Assembly: GCA_905250885.1 (NCBI GenBank) | Contig: CAJNOQ010002042.1 | Location: forward strand, 1-26,708 | Reading direction: 5' to 3' | Origin: Didymodactylos carnosus | Taxonomy: Eukaryota > Rotifera > Eurotatoria > Philodinida > Philodinidae | DNA length: 26,708 nt | Shown: positions 1-10,168 of the stretch, in pieces | How the letters are laid out: each line of letters begins with the position of its first letter | How positions within the stretch are numbered: position 1 is the stretch's first letter | The notes under the pieces: model-generated | Database searches by the model: none | What the model saw: the letters and a program-made list of their open reading frames with translations, nothing else | What the model was told of the DNA's origin: nothing | Program-made: the position numbers and the translations under genes

Positions 1-1187
1 TTGAATTTAATCGAGAATATAACATAGTCAATTCATTTGATAACTTTAGCGTTGAATCGACAGATGATAATTTCGATAAATATAAACGAATTTGATTAAA
101 ATTTTGTTTCATTGCGTCTAAATGTTCGTGTTCGGGTATCAGTTCATTAATAACGAAACCCAAATTTGAATATGGAACTAATATTTGTAAATACCAACTA
201 AGAGTCGGTACAAAGTCCATTTGAGAGTAATGAATCGTAGTGGATGAATCTTCTAACAAAGTAAAATAATTTTGTTTATTTGTATAAACAAACATGGCTG
301 TTTCAATTTCATTTAATTCATCGCCACCATGATCACCTGATGATGTCATACCATGATCACCGACAACAATTAAAAGACTATTTGATTTCAATTGTGATGT
401 AATATTGAGAATAACCATATCCATTTGACGTAGTTTTCGAGACATTTCAGTATGTGATGGACTATAACGGTGACCACAATGATCAACACCTAAAGGAGTT
501 GGAACATCTTTGCTGATGAAAATAATCTAAACACAAGAATCGCACTATATTGTTACCTAGAAAATGTGCAATAATAAATGATTTTTGTTGTTTAATTAAT
601 TCATCTAAATGTTCTAATATTCCATTGTCAACTGTATCTAAATCGTATACATTAAATGATGGATATGCATGGTGGCGATGAAACATAGTTGGATAAAGTG
701 TTAACCACGTATCATCACCTAAAAATGATATATTCCACTTGTTGTTGTTATGTGATTGAAATAGAATGTTGTCTTCATTGACTTCATAGCCAAAAAAATT
801 ATATGAAAAATCGATAAATGTTGGTAATGTACCAGTTGTTAGAGCTTTCAAACGTTGTAACGTTGTTGTTGGTGGATCAGCATGTAATTTAACAAGACGT
901 GCTTGTCGAGGATGGCGAATGAGTAGCTGTTGAACATGGGACATTTGATTATGATAAAAAGGATTTAATTTGGTATGCTGTTGTGGTTGAATAAAATCAT
1001 AGCGCAGTGCATCAATAACCAAAAGAACAATTTGATTAAATTCACTACTACCATTTTTAAACTGTTGTTGAGATGATATATCAGTGGAATTCTGAAGAAT
1101 CGTACGACGGGTTAGTAAAAAACCATTTAGAAACAATAGTAAACCGATACCATAGACAATATTTAATAATATAAATAAATACTGCAT
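1..1187 (-). CDS. PIGO: GPI ethanolamine phosphate transferase 3 (PIG-O), 5' part
   Basis: PIG-O adds ethanolamine phosphate to the third mannose of the GPI anchor in the ER membrane (family knowledge). The gene is partial: exon 1 is 1187-557, a 67-bp GT-AG intron is 556-490, and exon 2 runs from 489 off the left edge, giving about 373 residues. Residues 1-24 form a hydrophobic signal anchor. The lumenal alkaline-phosphatase-like domain follows: VLLVIDALRYDF (metal-binding Asp59), DPPTTTLQRLKALTTG near 104-119 with the likely nucleophilic Thr, GDDTW, FNVYDLDTVDNGILEHL, and HFLG-VDHCGH, which spans the splice junction. The two metal-site motifs GDHGM (254-258) and GDHGG (262-266) are intact. 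The frame stays open to base 1, and the multi-spanning C-terminal half lies outside the window. PIG-O is preferred over PIG-N or PIG-G because of the LKALTTG and LDTVDNGILEHL motifs. Confidence 0.93.
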
Positions 1188-1648
1188 TCTCTTTTCACAT
1201 CTAGAATAATATGATTGTCATTGGGTCATTTACTAACGGAAAATACTCTGAGTTTAATATTGCCCATTGTTCGTTCAAGTAAAAAACAAAAGGTCGAACC
1301 AATCTTTAATGAAAAAGGTATTCAAGCTCTGATAATTATTATCTTTTATCGTTCATAGTGTAAATGGACTATATTTTCCGTCGAGTATCAATTTATTCTT
1401 TAAAAAAATATATTCTAATTTTTCCCACTGTATTAATTTATGTATTAATTATTTAAAGATCCAATATTTAAAACAACAAATAAGCAAGAAATACTGATGT
1501 TTGTAGAAAAGAAGATTGAAGAGGAGCATTGAATAAATCAAAATAAACTATAATTTTTGCTTCATATTTGCATTTTATCAAATAATTAGTTGACAAAATC
1601 ATTAATGATGATGGAAGCAACATTATACAATGAATATACAATCGTGTC
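1188..1648. other. intergenic, no gene recognised
   Basis: AT-rich spacer between the PIG-O start and the end of the acyltransferase-like gene, both on the minus strand. It should hold the PIG-O promoter and the 3' UTR of the next gene. A 62-codon minus frame at 1468-1656 has no recognisable motif and I do not call it. Confidence 0.5.
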
Positions 1649-2947
1649 TTAATCAATCACACATTGATCTAACATATGAAATAATTGTTCAACTGTTTCA
1701 TTTGATTCTTTATTCATTTGAAATCGTTCTAATATTGTTTTCATTGAATATTGAAATTTACTTGCCCATCGATAACCGAGTGCTGGATAAGTGTATGAAT
1801 TAACCATTGTCAATTCACCATTGGCCGTAAAAACATGTGTCATATGTGCACTCTTTGATGGTGTAACATTATCATACACAGCTCCAATAAATCTCATATC
1901 ACATAATTTTATTTGCCCATATTGTTCATGAATGTTTAATTTTCCGATTGATGATGTCATTAATGTATTTGGTTTAATTGGTTTTGATTGAAGAATAGAA
2001 TTCCAAAAGGCAAAACCAACTTGACGGTGACGTTTATCACAAATTTGATCATATGTTTCATGAGCTAATTGCCATAATGTTTGATCATAGCGAACTTCTT
2101 GTTCCCATGCTAATGCAGCGGATCCACAAACAATATCATTTTGATCTAATTGTGTGAATTCTCTCATATTTGCTGGACACCAGTTGAGGATCCATACGGG
2201 AAGAAGTGGTCTCGGCTTCCTTATCCATATTGTTGTTAACATACCAGCAACAGATAAAATACTTTGTACGGTTGTGCCATTATCATGGCAATTTTTTGAT
2301 AAATTATCGGTCCATGTTTTATCAAATTTATCGTAGACTCCATTTATTTTTAAATCATTCATGTCAATTTTGTCATCATCATTATCCACTGGTTGTGATG
2401 GAAGACAATCGTGTGTTAAATCAGACGAATTATCTAGATCATTCATGGGTTTACGAGAAAGAATATCGTAAAACTGGCGTTTTTCTTTAACTTTAACATG
2501 TTCAACGTCATTTTCAGTTAATTGTCCGAGGTAGTCTAAGAAATTATTTATTGCTGTAAATAATCCTGGTCCATCAACACCACAATGATTAACAACACCA
2601 AATAATTGATGAGTACGATCATTGAAACAATGTTTCAAATACACGATAGATTTTGAATGATCGCGGGGTTCATTTGCCCATTCGGTTAGCTGTGTTTTCC
2701 AATCTTCTGCTAATGTATTAGTAGATATCAGTTGCACATCCTGATTTTCATTTTCGATAAATACGAGTTTGCCATCTTTACCTTGATCAATTCTCATTCG
2801 AAAATAGGGATGATGTTCTCCTAATAATTTGAATGCTTGACATAAACGATTATCAGTGATTTGATCACTGTCCAATTTAAGGTAAAATGATACATTCATA
2901 TATGCACATATGCTTTCATACGCATTTAATTGACGAAATATAGACAT
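1649..2947 (-). CDS. HxxxD-type acyltransferase / condensation-domain-like protein
   Basis: A single uninterrupted frame of 432 residues, intronless unlike CFP1 and UBA2 nearby. The N-terminal part (residues 30-53, LCQAFKLLGEHHPYFRMRI) matches the opening of condensation, wax-ester-synthase and PapA-type acyltransferases, where a helix is followed by an 'HP.LR..' strand. The active-site motif HxxxD is at H121-D125 (NHCGVDGPG), with the usual Gly after Asp. SSIGKL near residues 331-336 resembles the conserved 'SNLG' strand of the family, and the C-terminus has the usual late 'tyP.l' strand. I see no signal peptide or membrane segment, so it is probably cytosolic. Family members transfer acyl groups from CoA or carrier thioesters to alcohols or amines; the substrate here cannot be told. 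No DFGWG motif (BAHD family) is present. With no introns and a mostly microbial family, horizontal origin is possible but unproven. Confidence 0.7.
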   Translation of the reverse strand: MSIFRQLNAYESICAYMNVSFYLKLDSDQITDNRLCQAFKLLGEHHPYFRMRIDQGKDGKLVFIENENQDVQLISTNTLAEDWKTQLTEWANEPRDHSKSIVYLKHCFNDRTHQLFGVVNHCGVDGPGLFTAINNFLDYLGQLTENDVEHVKVKEKRQFYDILSRKPMNDLDNSSDLTHDCLPSQPVDNDDDKIDMNDLKINGVYDKFDKTWTDNLSKNCHDNGTTVQSILSVAGMLTTIWIRKPRPLLPVWILNWCPANMREFTQLDQNDIVCGSAALAWEQEVRYDQTLWQLAHETYDQICDKRHRQVGFAFWNSILQSKPIKPNTLMTSSIGKLNIHEQYGQIKLCDMRFIGAVYDNVTPSKSAHMTHVFTANGELTMVNSYTYPALGYRWASKFQYSMKTILERFQMNKESNETVEQLFHMLDQCVID

Positions 2948-3900
2948 TCTATCTGTTCTTACAACTACAAGATAAGGTTTGATACAATTTGTATAGAATA
3001 AATTGCGCTACTTTAAAAAATTCTATCCGATGATGCCTTTTCACAGTCAAGGTACACTAAAATACATTTCTTCGCAGCGGTAATAAAACAAGCGTTTAGT
3101 TGAAGTTGATAGTGTCATATCATATCTCACATAATTACGAAATAGCATTAAGTTTTGCGTAATTGAATACAAATAGTCAACTACACGTTTCTTTCTTCTT
3201 TTCTTTTCGTTTTAACAAGAACACGTTGTGGATTTGGAATTTCTATAATATTTTCTGTTCTTCGATTCTATATGTTTTCCGAAGACGTTGTGTATAAGTA
3301 AATTTGTGGACACTCTCTCACACAGTCAGCTATTAATTAAATTGAATTTTGAAGACCCAGGATGTTTAGAAAATTTCGAAGTCGGTTAATTCTTATAATT
3401 ATTCCTGTTTCTTGACTTCGAAGCTTGGAAAAAAAGGCAAATGATCCAAAAAAAAGAGTAGATGGATGAAGTTTAAGATAACTTTAATGGAAGAACATAT
3501 TCACCACTCTGATGTTCGATGAACACAAATATCGCGAACTGAAGCCTTCCCCATTTGAAGCGCGCGGGACTTTGGCGAGATTTTAAGAGCTCTCTTCTAA
3601 AAGTAAACACATCAACGATCAAACAGACGAGTAAATAATTTCATCCTATCATTCAGTTACGCTGTCTTGGAAAAAAAATAACTGGCAGAAGATCAATTTT
3701 CTATGTTCCTTTTAAAACTCTCCAATTACGAATTTGTGAAAAGTAGAAAGAAATAAGTATATTATGTCAGTTGAAATTTGACGGTGAATCGCCCATCATT
3801 TCGTTTTAACTCTAAATAGAAGTTCCCAGGAGCCAGGAGCAACACGACGTGACGTACATATAATAGTCTCTACGTTAAGATACTATTTGCAGCTAAAAAA

Positions 3901-3926
3901 GAGGTACGCCTATATAGGCGTACCTC
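3901..3926. repeat. perfect 26-bp palindrome
   Basis: A self-complementary sequence with arm GAGGTACGCC, centre TATATA, then the exact reverse complement GGCGTACCTC. Every base pairs and there is no spacer. It directly abuts a second perfect palindrome at 3927-3950. Confidence 0.95.
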
Positions 3927-3950
3927 ATCTGTAGTATATATACTACAGAT
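3927..3950. repeat. perfect 24-bp palindrome
   Basis: Self-complementary, with arm ATCTGTAGTATA and its exact reverse complement and no spacer. It begins at the base after the neighbouring 26-bp palindrome. The two arms have unrelated sequences, so this is not a tandem repeat of one palindrome. Confidence 0.95.
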
Positions 3951-4200
3951 CAACCACGTTTCTTATCAACCAAAAGCAAATGATATGTAGCTAGCAGAAC
4001 AAGATAAAAGCTATTGGCTGATTTTATAATTGGTTAAAAAATATAACTTATTCTGAACGACAGAAACAGATGACTATAGTTATTGAAACCAACAACAGAT
4101 ATCGCTGATTATCGGATTAGTATACGGTTTATAAGAGAACAGTGTATTATTTTGTCAATCACTTAGAAAATATGTACCAGAGGCATCTATCCTGTGAGGC

Positions 4201-4223
4201 GTTTGAGGCATAATGCCTCAAAC
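4201..4223. repeat. 10-bp inverted repeat with 3-nt loop
   Basis: Arm GTTTGAGGCA, loop TAA, arm TGCCTCAAAC; all ten pairs are perfect. There is no T-run after it that would suggest a terminator, and no adjacent gene. Confidence 0.9.
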
Positions 4224-5097
4224 AAAAGTAGGTAAAGCGCTTTTTTGCTGTAAAAATCATTTTCGAGGTGGTACACTGCAGATTTGAACCTCGGAGGTGG
4301 TAGACGCCGTTCATATATACAAAATAAATAAAGATAAATATTTATAATATAAATATGAAAATATTAAGAGGAAAGGAAAAACATAACAGAAGAAAGCTGA
4401 ATAAAGTTTTCAAGGGTCGATCTCCCGCTCGCTGTGCCCTTGACTTTAGGAACTTATATCTGCGAACGCCCTTTATTGACTTTTGAATCCAAAGTAGATG
4501 GTCGGCGTTCGATAAACGACTATCCAAAAAATGCTGTAAATTTTTCTCTGATTCATTGTGTAAGGCTCGTAATCTAATGTAAATCTAAAGGGCACTTCCA
4601 TACGGCTTCGTCCACTTTAATCAAAACTGACTGATTTTCGGCGACATCTATCCACAAACTACAGAAAAGTTTGCTTAGCTTTTTTTCTCGCGTCAGTAGA
4701 TATTTTATCTATGTGTCTGAACATTTTCTCTCTCGGTGTTGAAAAAGAATTTTCTATTTTTCTCTCGTGGGATTGGTTTAGCCAGGGATTATCGAACAGC
4801 CATTTTTCCGTATTTCGCGCACAGACAGTAAGACAAACAGGCGTTTTGTAAGACCCTAGACTAAGGTCATATACATAATCAAAACCGCAGTGCATACAAA
4901 GGCAAAATGAATGATAGTCTACTAAGTACAATTTTCTATAAACTTTAACTTATTGAAACGTCGAAAACGACGGCAATGAAAGGTCAAATAACTCTCAACA
5001 GCAATAGCAGTCTATAGATGGTAAAAAAATCAGTTTTGTTTACTCGATTTATATTGTTTGCTAAACATGACACAGAATAAGAGAAAGTATGTTAGTC

Positions 5098-5560
5098 CCC
5101 TAGTGAAATTTCTAGTACGCAACCTCTTGGCTTCTTGAATTTCTTATACCAGGATCTTGATTAAGGTCTTGACTGATTGAGTCTTGTATCTAAGGTCTCG
5201 GAATTTCTTGAACATCGTTTTGTTTTACACCCTTGTGTAAATATAAGTGAGAATATTTTCACATTTCGAATAACATCGAATTTTTTTCCTTCTTGAACAT
5301 GGTTGTTTAAGGAAGAACCTATGATTCTATATGGTCGTATATCTGATGGCTATGACTGTAATATATGAAACCAAAATGTAAAGAAAATTTTTTACTTAAG
5401 ATTTTGCAACGTCTTGAGTGAATTCGCTCAAGATCGTGAAATTTCTATGTCCCAAGATCTTGAGTGTAAGATCCAACAATTCGAGATCTTGCCTTCTTCG
5501 TATTTTTTCCAAGATCTTATGACATTTCCAAGATCTCTAGCACAAGAAGTTTCACTAGGG
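5098..5560. mobile_element. putative non-autonomous DNA element with terminal inverted repeats
   Basis: The left end reads CCCTAGTGAAATTTCT and the right end, reverse-complemented, reads CCCTAGTGAAACTTCT: 15 of 16 bases match, with weaker similarity for about 17 more bases. The interior is rich in AGATCTTG-like motifs (near 5154, 5454, 5482, 5511 and 5530), as often seen in subterminal regions bound by transposases. It has no transposase frame. CCCTAG ends resemble piggyBac termini, but the expected TTAA target duplication is absent and I see no other clear duplication. The family is therefore unassigned and the exact ends are tentative. It lies about 200 bp upstream of the CFP1 start. Confidence 0.55.
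5412..5433. repeat. near-palindrome inside the 5098-5560 element
   Basis: TCTTGAGTGAATTCGCTCAAGA equals its own reverse complement except for one mismatched base pair. It is part of the AGATCTTG-rich portion of the element. Confidence 0.8.
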
Positions 5561-5755
5561 CTCTCTCATAAGCGGAATCATAATAATGTCTGTTGTGATA
5601 ATCCAAACAAAATCGACTTTCAGAGGATGTAATAACAGATGGAAAAATTTTCTCACATAGTCGTAGTCGTTTGCAAACGAAGCGATATATAACTAACGTG
5701 ATGTAAGTTTAGTTTTCTGCTGTTCATCCTAGATCTAAAGAAGTGCTCGTTTGGA

Positions 5756-8700
5756 ATGGATCGTCTACCGATTACAAGCATGAAAAAGTTGAAGCATCCA
5801 TCAAATATGTCTTTAAATAGTAAAATAATGTTAGATTCAAAGAAGGGTACTATCTACTGTATTTGTCGTTCAACAGATTGTTCAAGATTTATGATGTAAG
5901 TATCATATTTTGAATAATAATCTACTTAGTAGAATATTTACGTCACTTTTCTCGCTTTAGTGGATGTGACTCGTGCGATCAATGGTATCATGGTGATTGT
6001 ATTGGTATGACTGAAAAAGAATCGTCAAAAATTGAAGAATTCTTTTGTCATCGTTGTCGTTGTAAGTTAAAGATCATGTGAAACTAGCTGTGAATATGCT
6101 CTTTTAATTTTTGTTAAGTTAAAACTCCCACGCTACGAATTAAATATACGCTGCCTCAGAAAGAAGCCGAAGAAAAATTGCATAAAGTTATTCAGGTAAG
6201 AAACTACCTCGATCGCAAGCATAACGAGGAAATAAAAGTAATAGAAACAATGTATGAATAAATGAAAAGATGGATTTTTTTCTTTTTCTTTTAGTGTCGA
6301 TTACGGAGAGAAATTCAGTTACTGAACACTTCATCGAACACGTTCAATGTCGAGCTTGAACAAAAACAAGTATGTTACAAAGGAATATGGATTTTTACTT
6401 TTGAGTAAAATTTGCCAATACTATTTATGACAGAATATTGTCAAGGAATATTTAGAACATTGGTTAGAAAATTTTACTTTTGAGAAGGATAACTGGACAG
6501 AAGGTATTTGGGCGGGATAAGATAAAAGTTGATGATGAACAAGAAACAAAAGACCAGTTGTGAAAAAGAACGAGCACCATAAGTTTTAAATATCTCCCTT
6601 GAAAAATCATTTCCATGAACTACCATAAAGATTTAGCAACTTCCTCATGAAAGAATCGTATGAAAAAGCTATAAAAAGGTCTTTTGTTTACTTAAGCTCA
6701 AAGTTGTTTTTGACAAATTATGTGCTCTAGTAGTTTCAGCGAGTCTGACTACTGCTATTCTACCCGTATTATAAAATCGAACAAATGATTTCAGTTTTGT
6801 TGAAAAATGTTTGAAAGAAAAATGTTTTTTCATACAAGATACATTTATTTTGTGTTTTAGAGACCGACGACGGTCGCTAATGATTCGTCATTACAAGAAC
6901 GAGTTTCGATGACGAATATGCACATTAATCCTCATACTTCTAATGATATTTACTATGACTCAAGCAATTCTGATTCATCATCTGCATTATCATCTTCAAC
7001 AACAACAACTCTCATGAAACCATACGATTCTTCATATACTCATTCTAATCAATCTTTGATCAATTCGGATTTATCAACAAGCAATCAAATACAAACTGTA
7101 CAATATGAAACATTAGAAGCCAAACTAGATACACAAAGTTTATTTGATCGATATTCGACAATCAAGCAAGAACAAAAAGAAATAAAAACCGAAAATGATA
7201 TATTAGATCAAACAAAACAATCTCTGTTGCCACCACCACCAACCAAACGTAGTGGAAATAAAGGAGAAACAACGAAACGAAAACGAAGTGCGGCTGAATC
7301 TAATAATTGTACGGATAGATCAAATAATTATGTATGGGAGTTTTTCTAGCGTCTATTAAAATCAATTACTCTAAATTTGAATTTGTTGTTGTTGTTTAGA
7401 ATCAAGCGGATCATCGTCGTTATAGTTCTCGGCATCGTTGTGATCAATCTGAAGAATGGCCGCGACAATGTTTTGGACCTGGTTGTGTACACGAGGCACG
7501 AACAAATTCGAAATATTGTTCAGATGAATGTGGTTTAGAATTAGCACGAAAGTAAATATTCCATTATTTTCTTCCTTATAGCGATGTTTCAACAGTTGTT
7601 TTTGTCTTCTTTAGTCGTTTATTACAATTTTTGCCCATGCGCATGATGTGTTGGCAAGCCATACCGTCTACTGCCGATGTGTTAAATTTAAATGCACTTG
7701 AGGACATTAAATTAGAAATTGATGAAATAAAACGACGACTTGTGGTATTAGATGATGATCAACGCAAGTTAGATGATATTGTTGAGAAGGGAAGGAAATT
7801 AAAAGCAATAAAAGATGCTAATGTAAGATCTGCCTTTTTCTTACCCTTAAAAACATTAACACATATTTCTTTATTAATTTAGAAATTAGATCCATCAAAC
7901 GAAGAACCAGACTGGACTTGGTATTTACTCAAGACCTTCTCTGTTTTAATTTTTAAAATTGTCTTTCTTTTAGTTTTTGTATCTTGTGTAATCAAGAAGT
8001 TAGTCAAAAATCATATATGAGACACATTGATAAATGTTTCATTAGGGTAAGTTTATTTCAGGTCGGCAGTTATAAGACTAGATCATAAAGACTAAACATT
8101 TGTTTCATACACTGATATGTATAGGTCATCTGGCTCAGATAAAATGGGATACTTTTGTTCGTTGTTTTTGAGGCACTGCCCAATGATCCAAAGAGTTCGT
8201 TCTACGCTCAGTCAATAGAGAATTCAATTCTCTACAAAATCTACTACTTGAATCTGTGATAATATTTTTCTCGTTTAAATATTGGAGGGAGCCGAACTGT
8301 CAAACTGTGTGTCGAACAAAAACTGATCAAGCTAAATAGATTGAACCTATTTTTCATAGATTTTAGTTTTGGGGCTCTAAAAGCAGTAAAACGTCCTGAA
8401 TCCTAAGTTTTAGTCTTATTATTTTACACAGAATTAAATTCTCTATCTTTTGTTATATAAACAAAATTTCTCAATCGAAACAATTAATTAAAAAAATTAA
8501 TTTAATCTGAAAAAATTGAAAAGCCGATTGAGAACTAATTATGAGTCCGACTGATATAGCGGAAACATTGTATGAAGTTGTGAATGAGTGAGATCGATAG
8601 AGCACAAAATTCTCTATCTTTCTACCTAGAAAAATTAACTACTGAACCTAAGACAACGGGCTAAAAATCTCAAAAAAGGAGACGAAAAAAAACTCAGCAC

Positions 8701-9526
8701 CCTTCAATATTTTGAATGGTGCTCAAACGAAAAAAAATGTTAATGGGGATTCAAATAGCAGATTTTGTAGAGAATTGAATTTTCTATCGATTGAGCTTAG
8801 AACAAACTCTTAGGACTACTGGGCAATGCCCCAAAAGCAACGAACGAAAGTATCCCGTTTTGTTTGAGTCACCTGATAAATCAAATAATTTCAGATTTTT
8901 TGAGTAAATTAAAATTTTTTATTAGGTGGAGATATATCAAGATTTATTTATGTTTTTAATAAAATAATTCTTATATAATACGTTATTTTTAGTATGAAAG
9001 TCAAGTATCGTATGGTTCTAATGTAAAATCCAATATTGAAGGTTTATTTTGTGATCATTATGATCCAACAAATCAATTATATTGTAAACGTTTAAAAGTA
9101 ATCTGTCCAGAACATTCTCGAGATCCAAAAGTAATGTAAATCTTAGTTAATGCCTTCATCTTTAATTTAGTTTTTTACACTTTCAACTGCTTTTCTTAGA
9201 TTGGTCTAGATGAAGCATGTGGTTGTCCAATTGAAAAAAATTTATTTGATGTGTCTGATGAACTGTGTATAATACCAAAACGAACATGTACAAAACATTT
9301 GAAATGGGATAGAAAAAGACGAGCACAAATTGATTTAGAACGTCTACATGAGGTAAATAAATACATTTACTTAAAAGAAAATGATATATTTAACATATTC
9401 TTGTTGTTGTTCTTCTAGTTAATGCGTTTGGAAGAATTGGTCGAAAAAGAAAATCGTTTACGTTCAGCTGTAGCAGATCGTGGTAGTGTAGCCGGCTTAT
9501 TAATGCATAAAACAATTCCTCATTAA
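5756..9526 (+). CDS. CXXC1: CFP1/CXXC1-like subunit of the SET1/COMPASS H3K4 methyltransferase
   Basis: Modelled exons are 5756-5895, 5961-6061, 6119-6195, 6295-6369, 6434-6503, 6740-6765, 6861-7331, 7400-7551, 7615-7822, 7883-7920, 7974-8046, 8993-9130, 9200-9352 and 9419-9526. All have GT-AG junctions and consistent phase, giving 1830 nt or 609 residues. An in-frame stop at 5699 supports the chosen ATG. Residues 33-80 are a complete C4HC3 PHD finger (YCICR, GCDSCDQWYHGDC, FCHRC), which in this family reads H3K4me3. Next come a short helical stretch, a low-complexity Ser/Thr/Gln region with basic KRKR, and the zinc motif CFGPGCV...KYCSDECG near 343-365. A predicted coiled coil rich in Lys/Asp/Glu covers about 390-440. 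The CFP1 C-terminal Cys/His domain is well conserved (FCILC, MRHIDKC, YCKRLKVICPEHSRDPK, CGCP). The family targets SET1 to promoters in the nucleus. No CXXC zinc finger is seen. Exon 6 is the weakest part of the model. Confidence 0.92.
8122..8875. mobile_element. MITE-like element with long inverted repeats in a CFP1 intron
   Basis: The left arm starting near 8122 and the reverse complement of the right arm ending near 8875 align for about 120-140 bp, with roughly four of five bases equal by eye. Shared blocks include GGGATACTTT.GTTCGTTG, GGCA.TGCCCA, GTTCTA.GCTCA and TTCAATTCTCTACAAAATCT. The ends read TAGGT and CAGGT. The interior has smaller inverted motifs (CTCAATCG / CGATTGAG, and a CACC..TTCAA hairpin near 8700) and no coding frame. 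I could not settle a target duplication. It fills most of the 946-bp intron between exons 11 and 12, whose other introns are mostly under 100 bp, so it probably explains the intron's size. Confidence 0.7.
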
Positions 9527-10072
9527 ACAAAAGAGAAAATTATTTTTTATTCAGTTTTTTTCTGTTATATATCGAATGCTCTCTTGTTTTTTGTTTGTCT
9601 AAAATGTATAGAAAGAAAATATATTTTATTTCTGTTTAAATGTCAAATATAATTTTTGTCTTTATTTAAATTTTGTTTTTGATAAGCGGTCTTAATCAAG
9701 AAGAAGGAACTTGTATCAATCACTGCCAACCAGGATATCAAGGATAGAATATGATATTATCGATTATCGTAGTAAACTGGTTTACAAACGGCGAACCTGT
9801 AGAAAAATTATTTTTTTTTTATCGTCGTTTCATCACAGATTGGAAAGTCATTATAACAGTTAAGTTATACCAGATAGTTAGTGAGTAATGTCTTAAATTC
9901 CCACGGTAAGTAATATGTCATTAACCCAATCTACACTAACATATAAAGATTATTAAGATCGTAATAAAATTATTAACGCCTGATATAATAGTAAAAAAAA
10001 AGAGATGATAATAATTATTAAAACTTGTGTCATCAGATCAATAATGCGCTGTCTGTTACTAGTCCATTCATT

Positions 10073-10168
10073 CAGTAGCCGTAAACACACATTTCAGTAG
10101 CTGTGGACTTTCCGGGTGAAATTGTGATTGATGAAATTTCAATATAAATTTGGCGTTTACAGCTACTG
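10073..10168. repeat. short element bounded by 14-bp inverted repeats
   Basis: CAGTAGCCGTAAAC at 10073-10086 is the reverse complement, with one mismatch, of GTTTACAGCTACTG at 10155-10168. The motif CAGTAGCTGT also recurs inside, near 10096. A miniature transposon remnant is possible; no target duplication is evident. Confidence 0.6.

Larger units (their letters stand above)
2948..5097. other. intergenic region without a convincing gene
   Basis: About 2.1 kb of AT-rich sequence. Short open frames (for example minus 4931-4659, 90 codons) have no recognisable domain, and I treat them as chance. Structure is present as inverted repeats listed separately (3901-3926, 3927-3950, 4201-4223). A further 8-bp inverted pair (cgaacgcc at 4463-4470, ggcgttcg at 4503-4510) lies nearby. 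Direct repeats of a GAGGTGGTA motif occur near 4265 and 4290. Nothing marks a promoter or RNA gene. Confidence 0.5.

Noticed and set aside
2154..2490. Plus-strand frames inside the acyltransferase-like gene
   Set aside because: They are antisense shadows of a well-supported minus-strand coding region.
4260..4300. tRNA B-box-like sequence (GGTTCAAATC on the minus strand)
   Set aside because: The flanking bases do not form a T-arm stem and no acceptor, D-arm or anticodon arm can be drawn; probably chance or a very decayed tRNA-derived repeat.
4463..4510. Possible tRNA-like fold around ACTTTTGAATCCAAAGT with outer cgaacgcc/ggcgttcg pairing
   Set aside because: The 5-bp stem leaves a 7-nt loop without the required T at position 33, and the rest of a cloverleaf is missing.
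4659..4931. 90-codon minus-strand frame
   Set aside because: No recognisable motif, no homologue I can name, and no flanking exons or regulatory context.
9688..9747. EGF-like fragment CINHCQPGYQG
   Set aside because: Only 19 codons before a stop, with no further cysteines and no splice context; too little to call a pseudogene.
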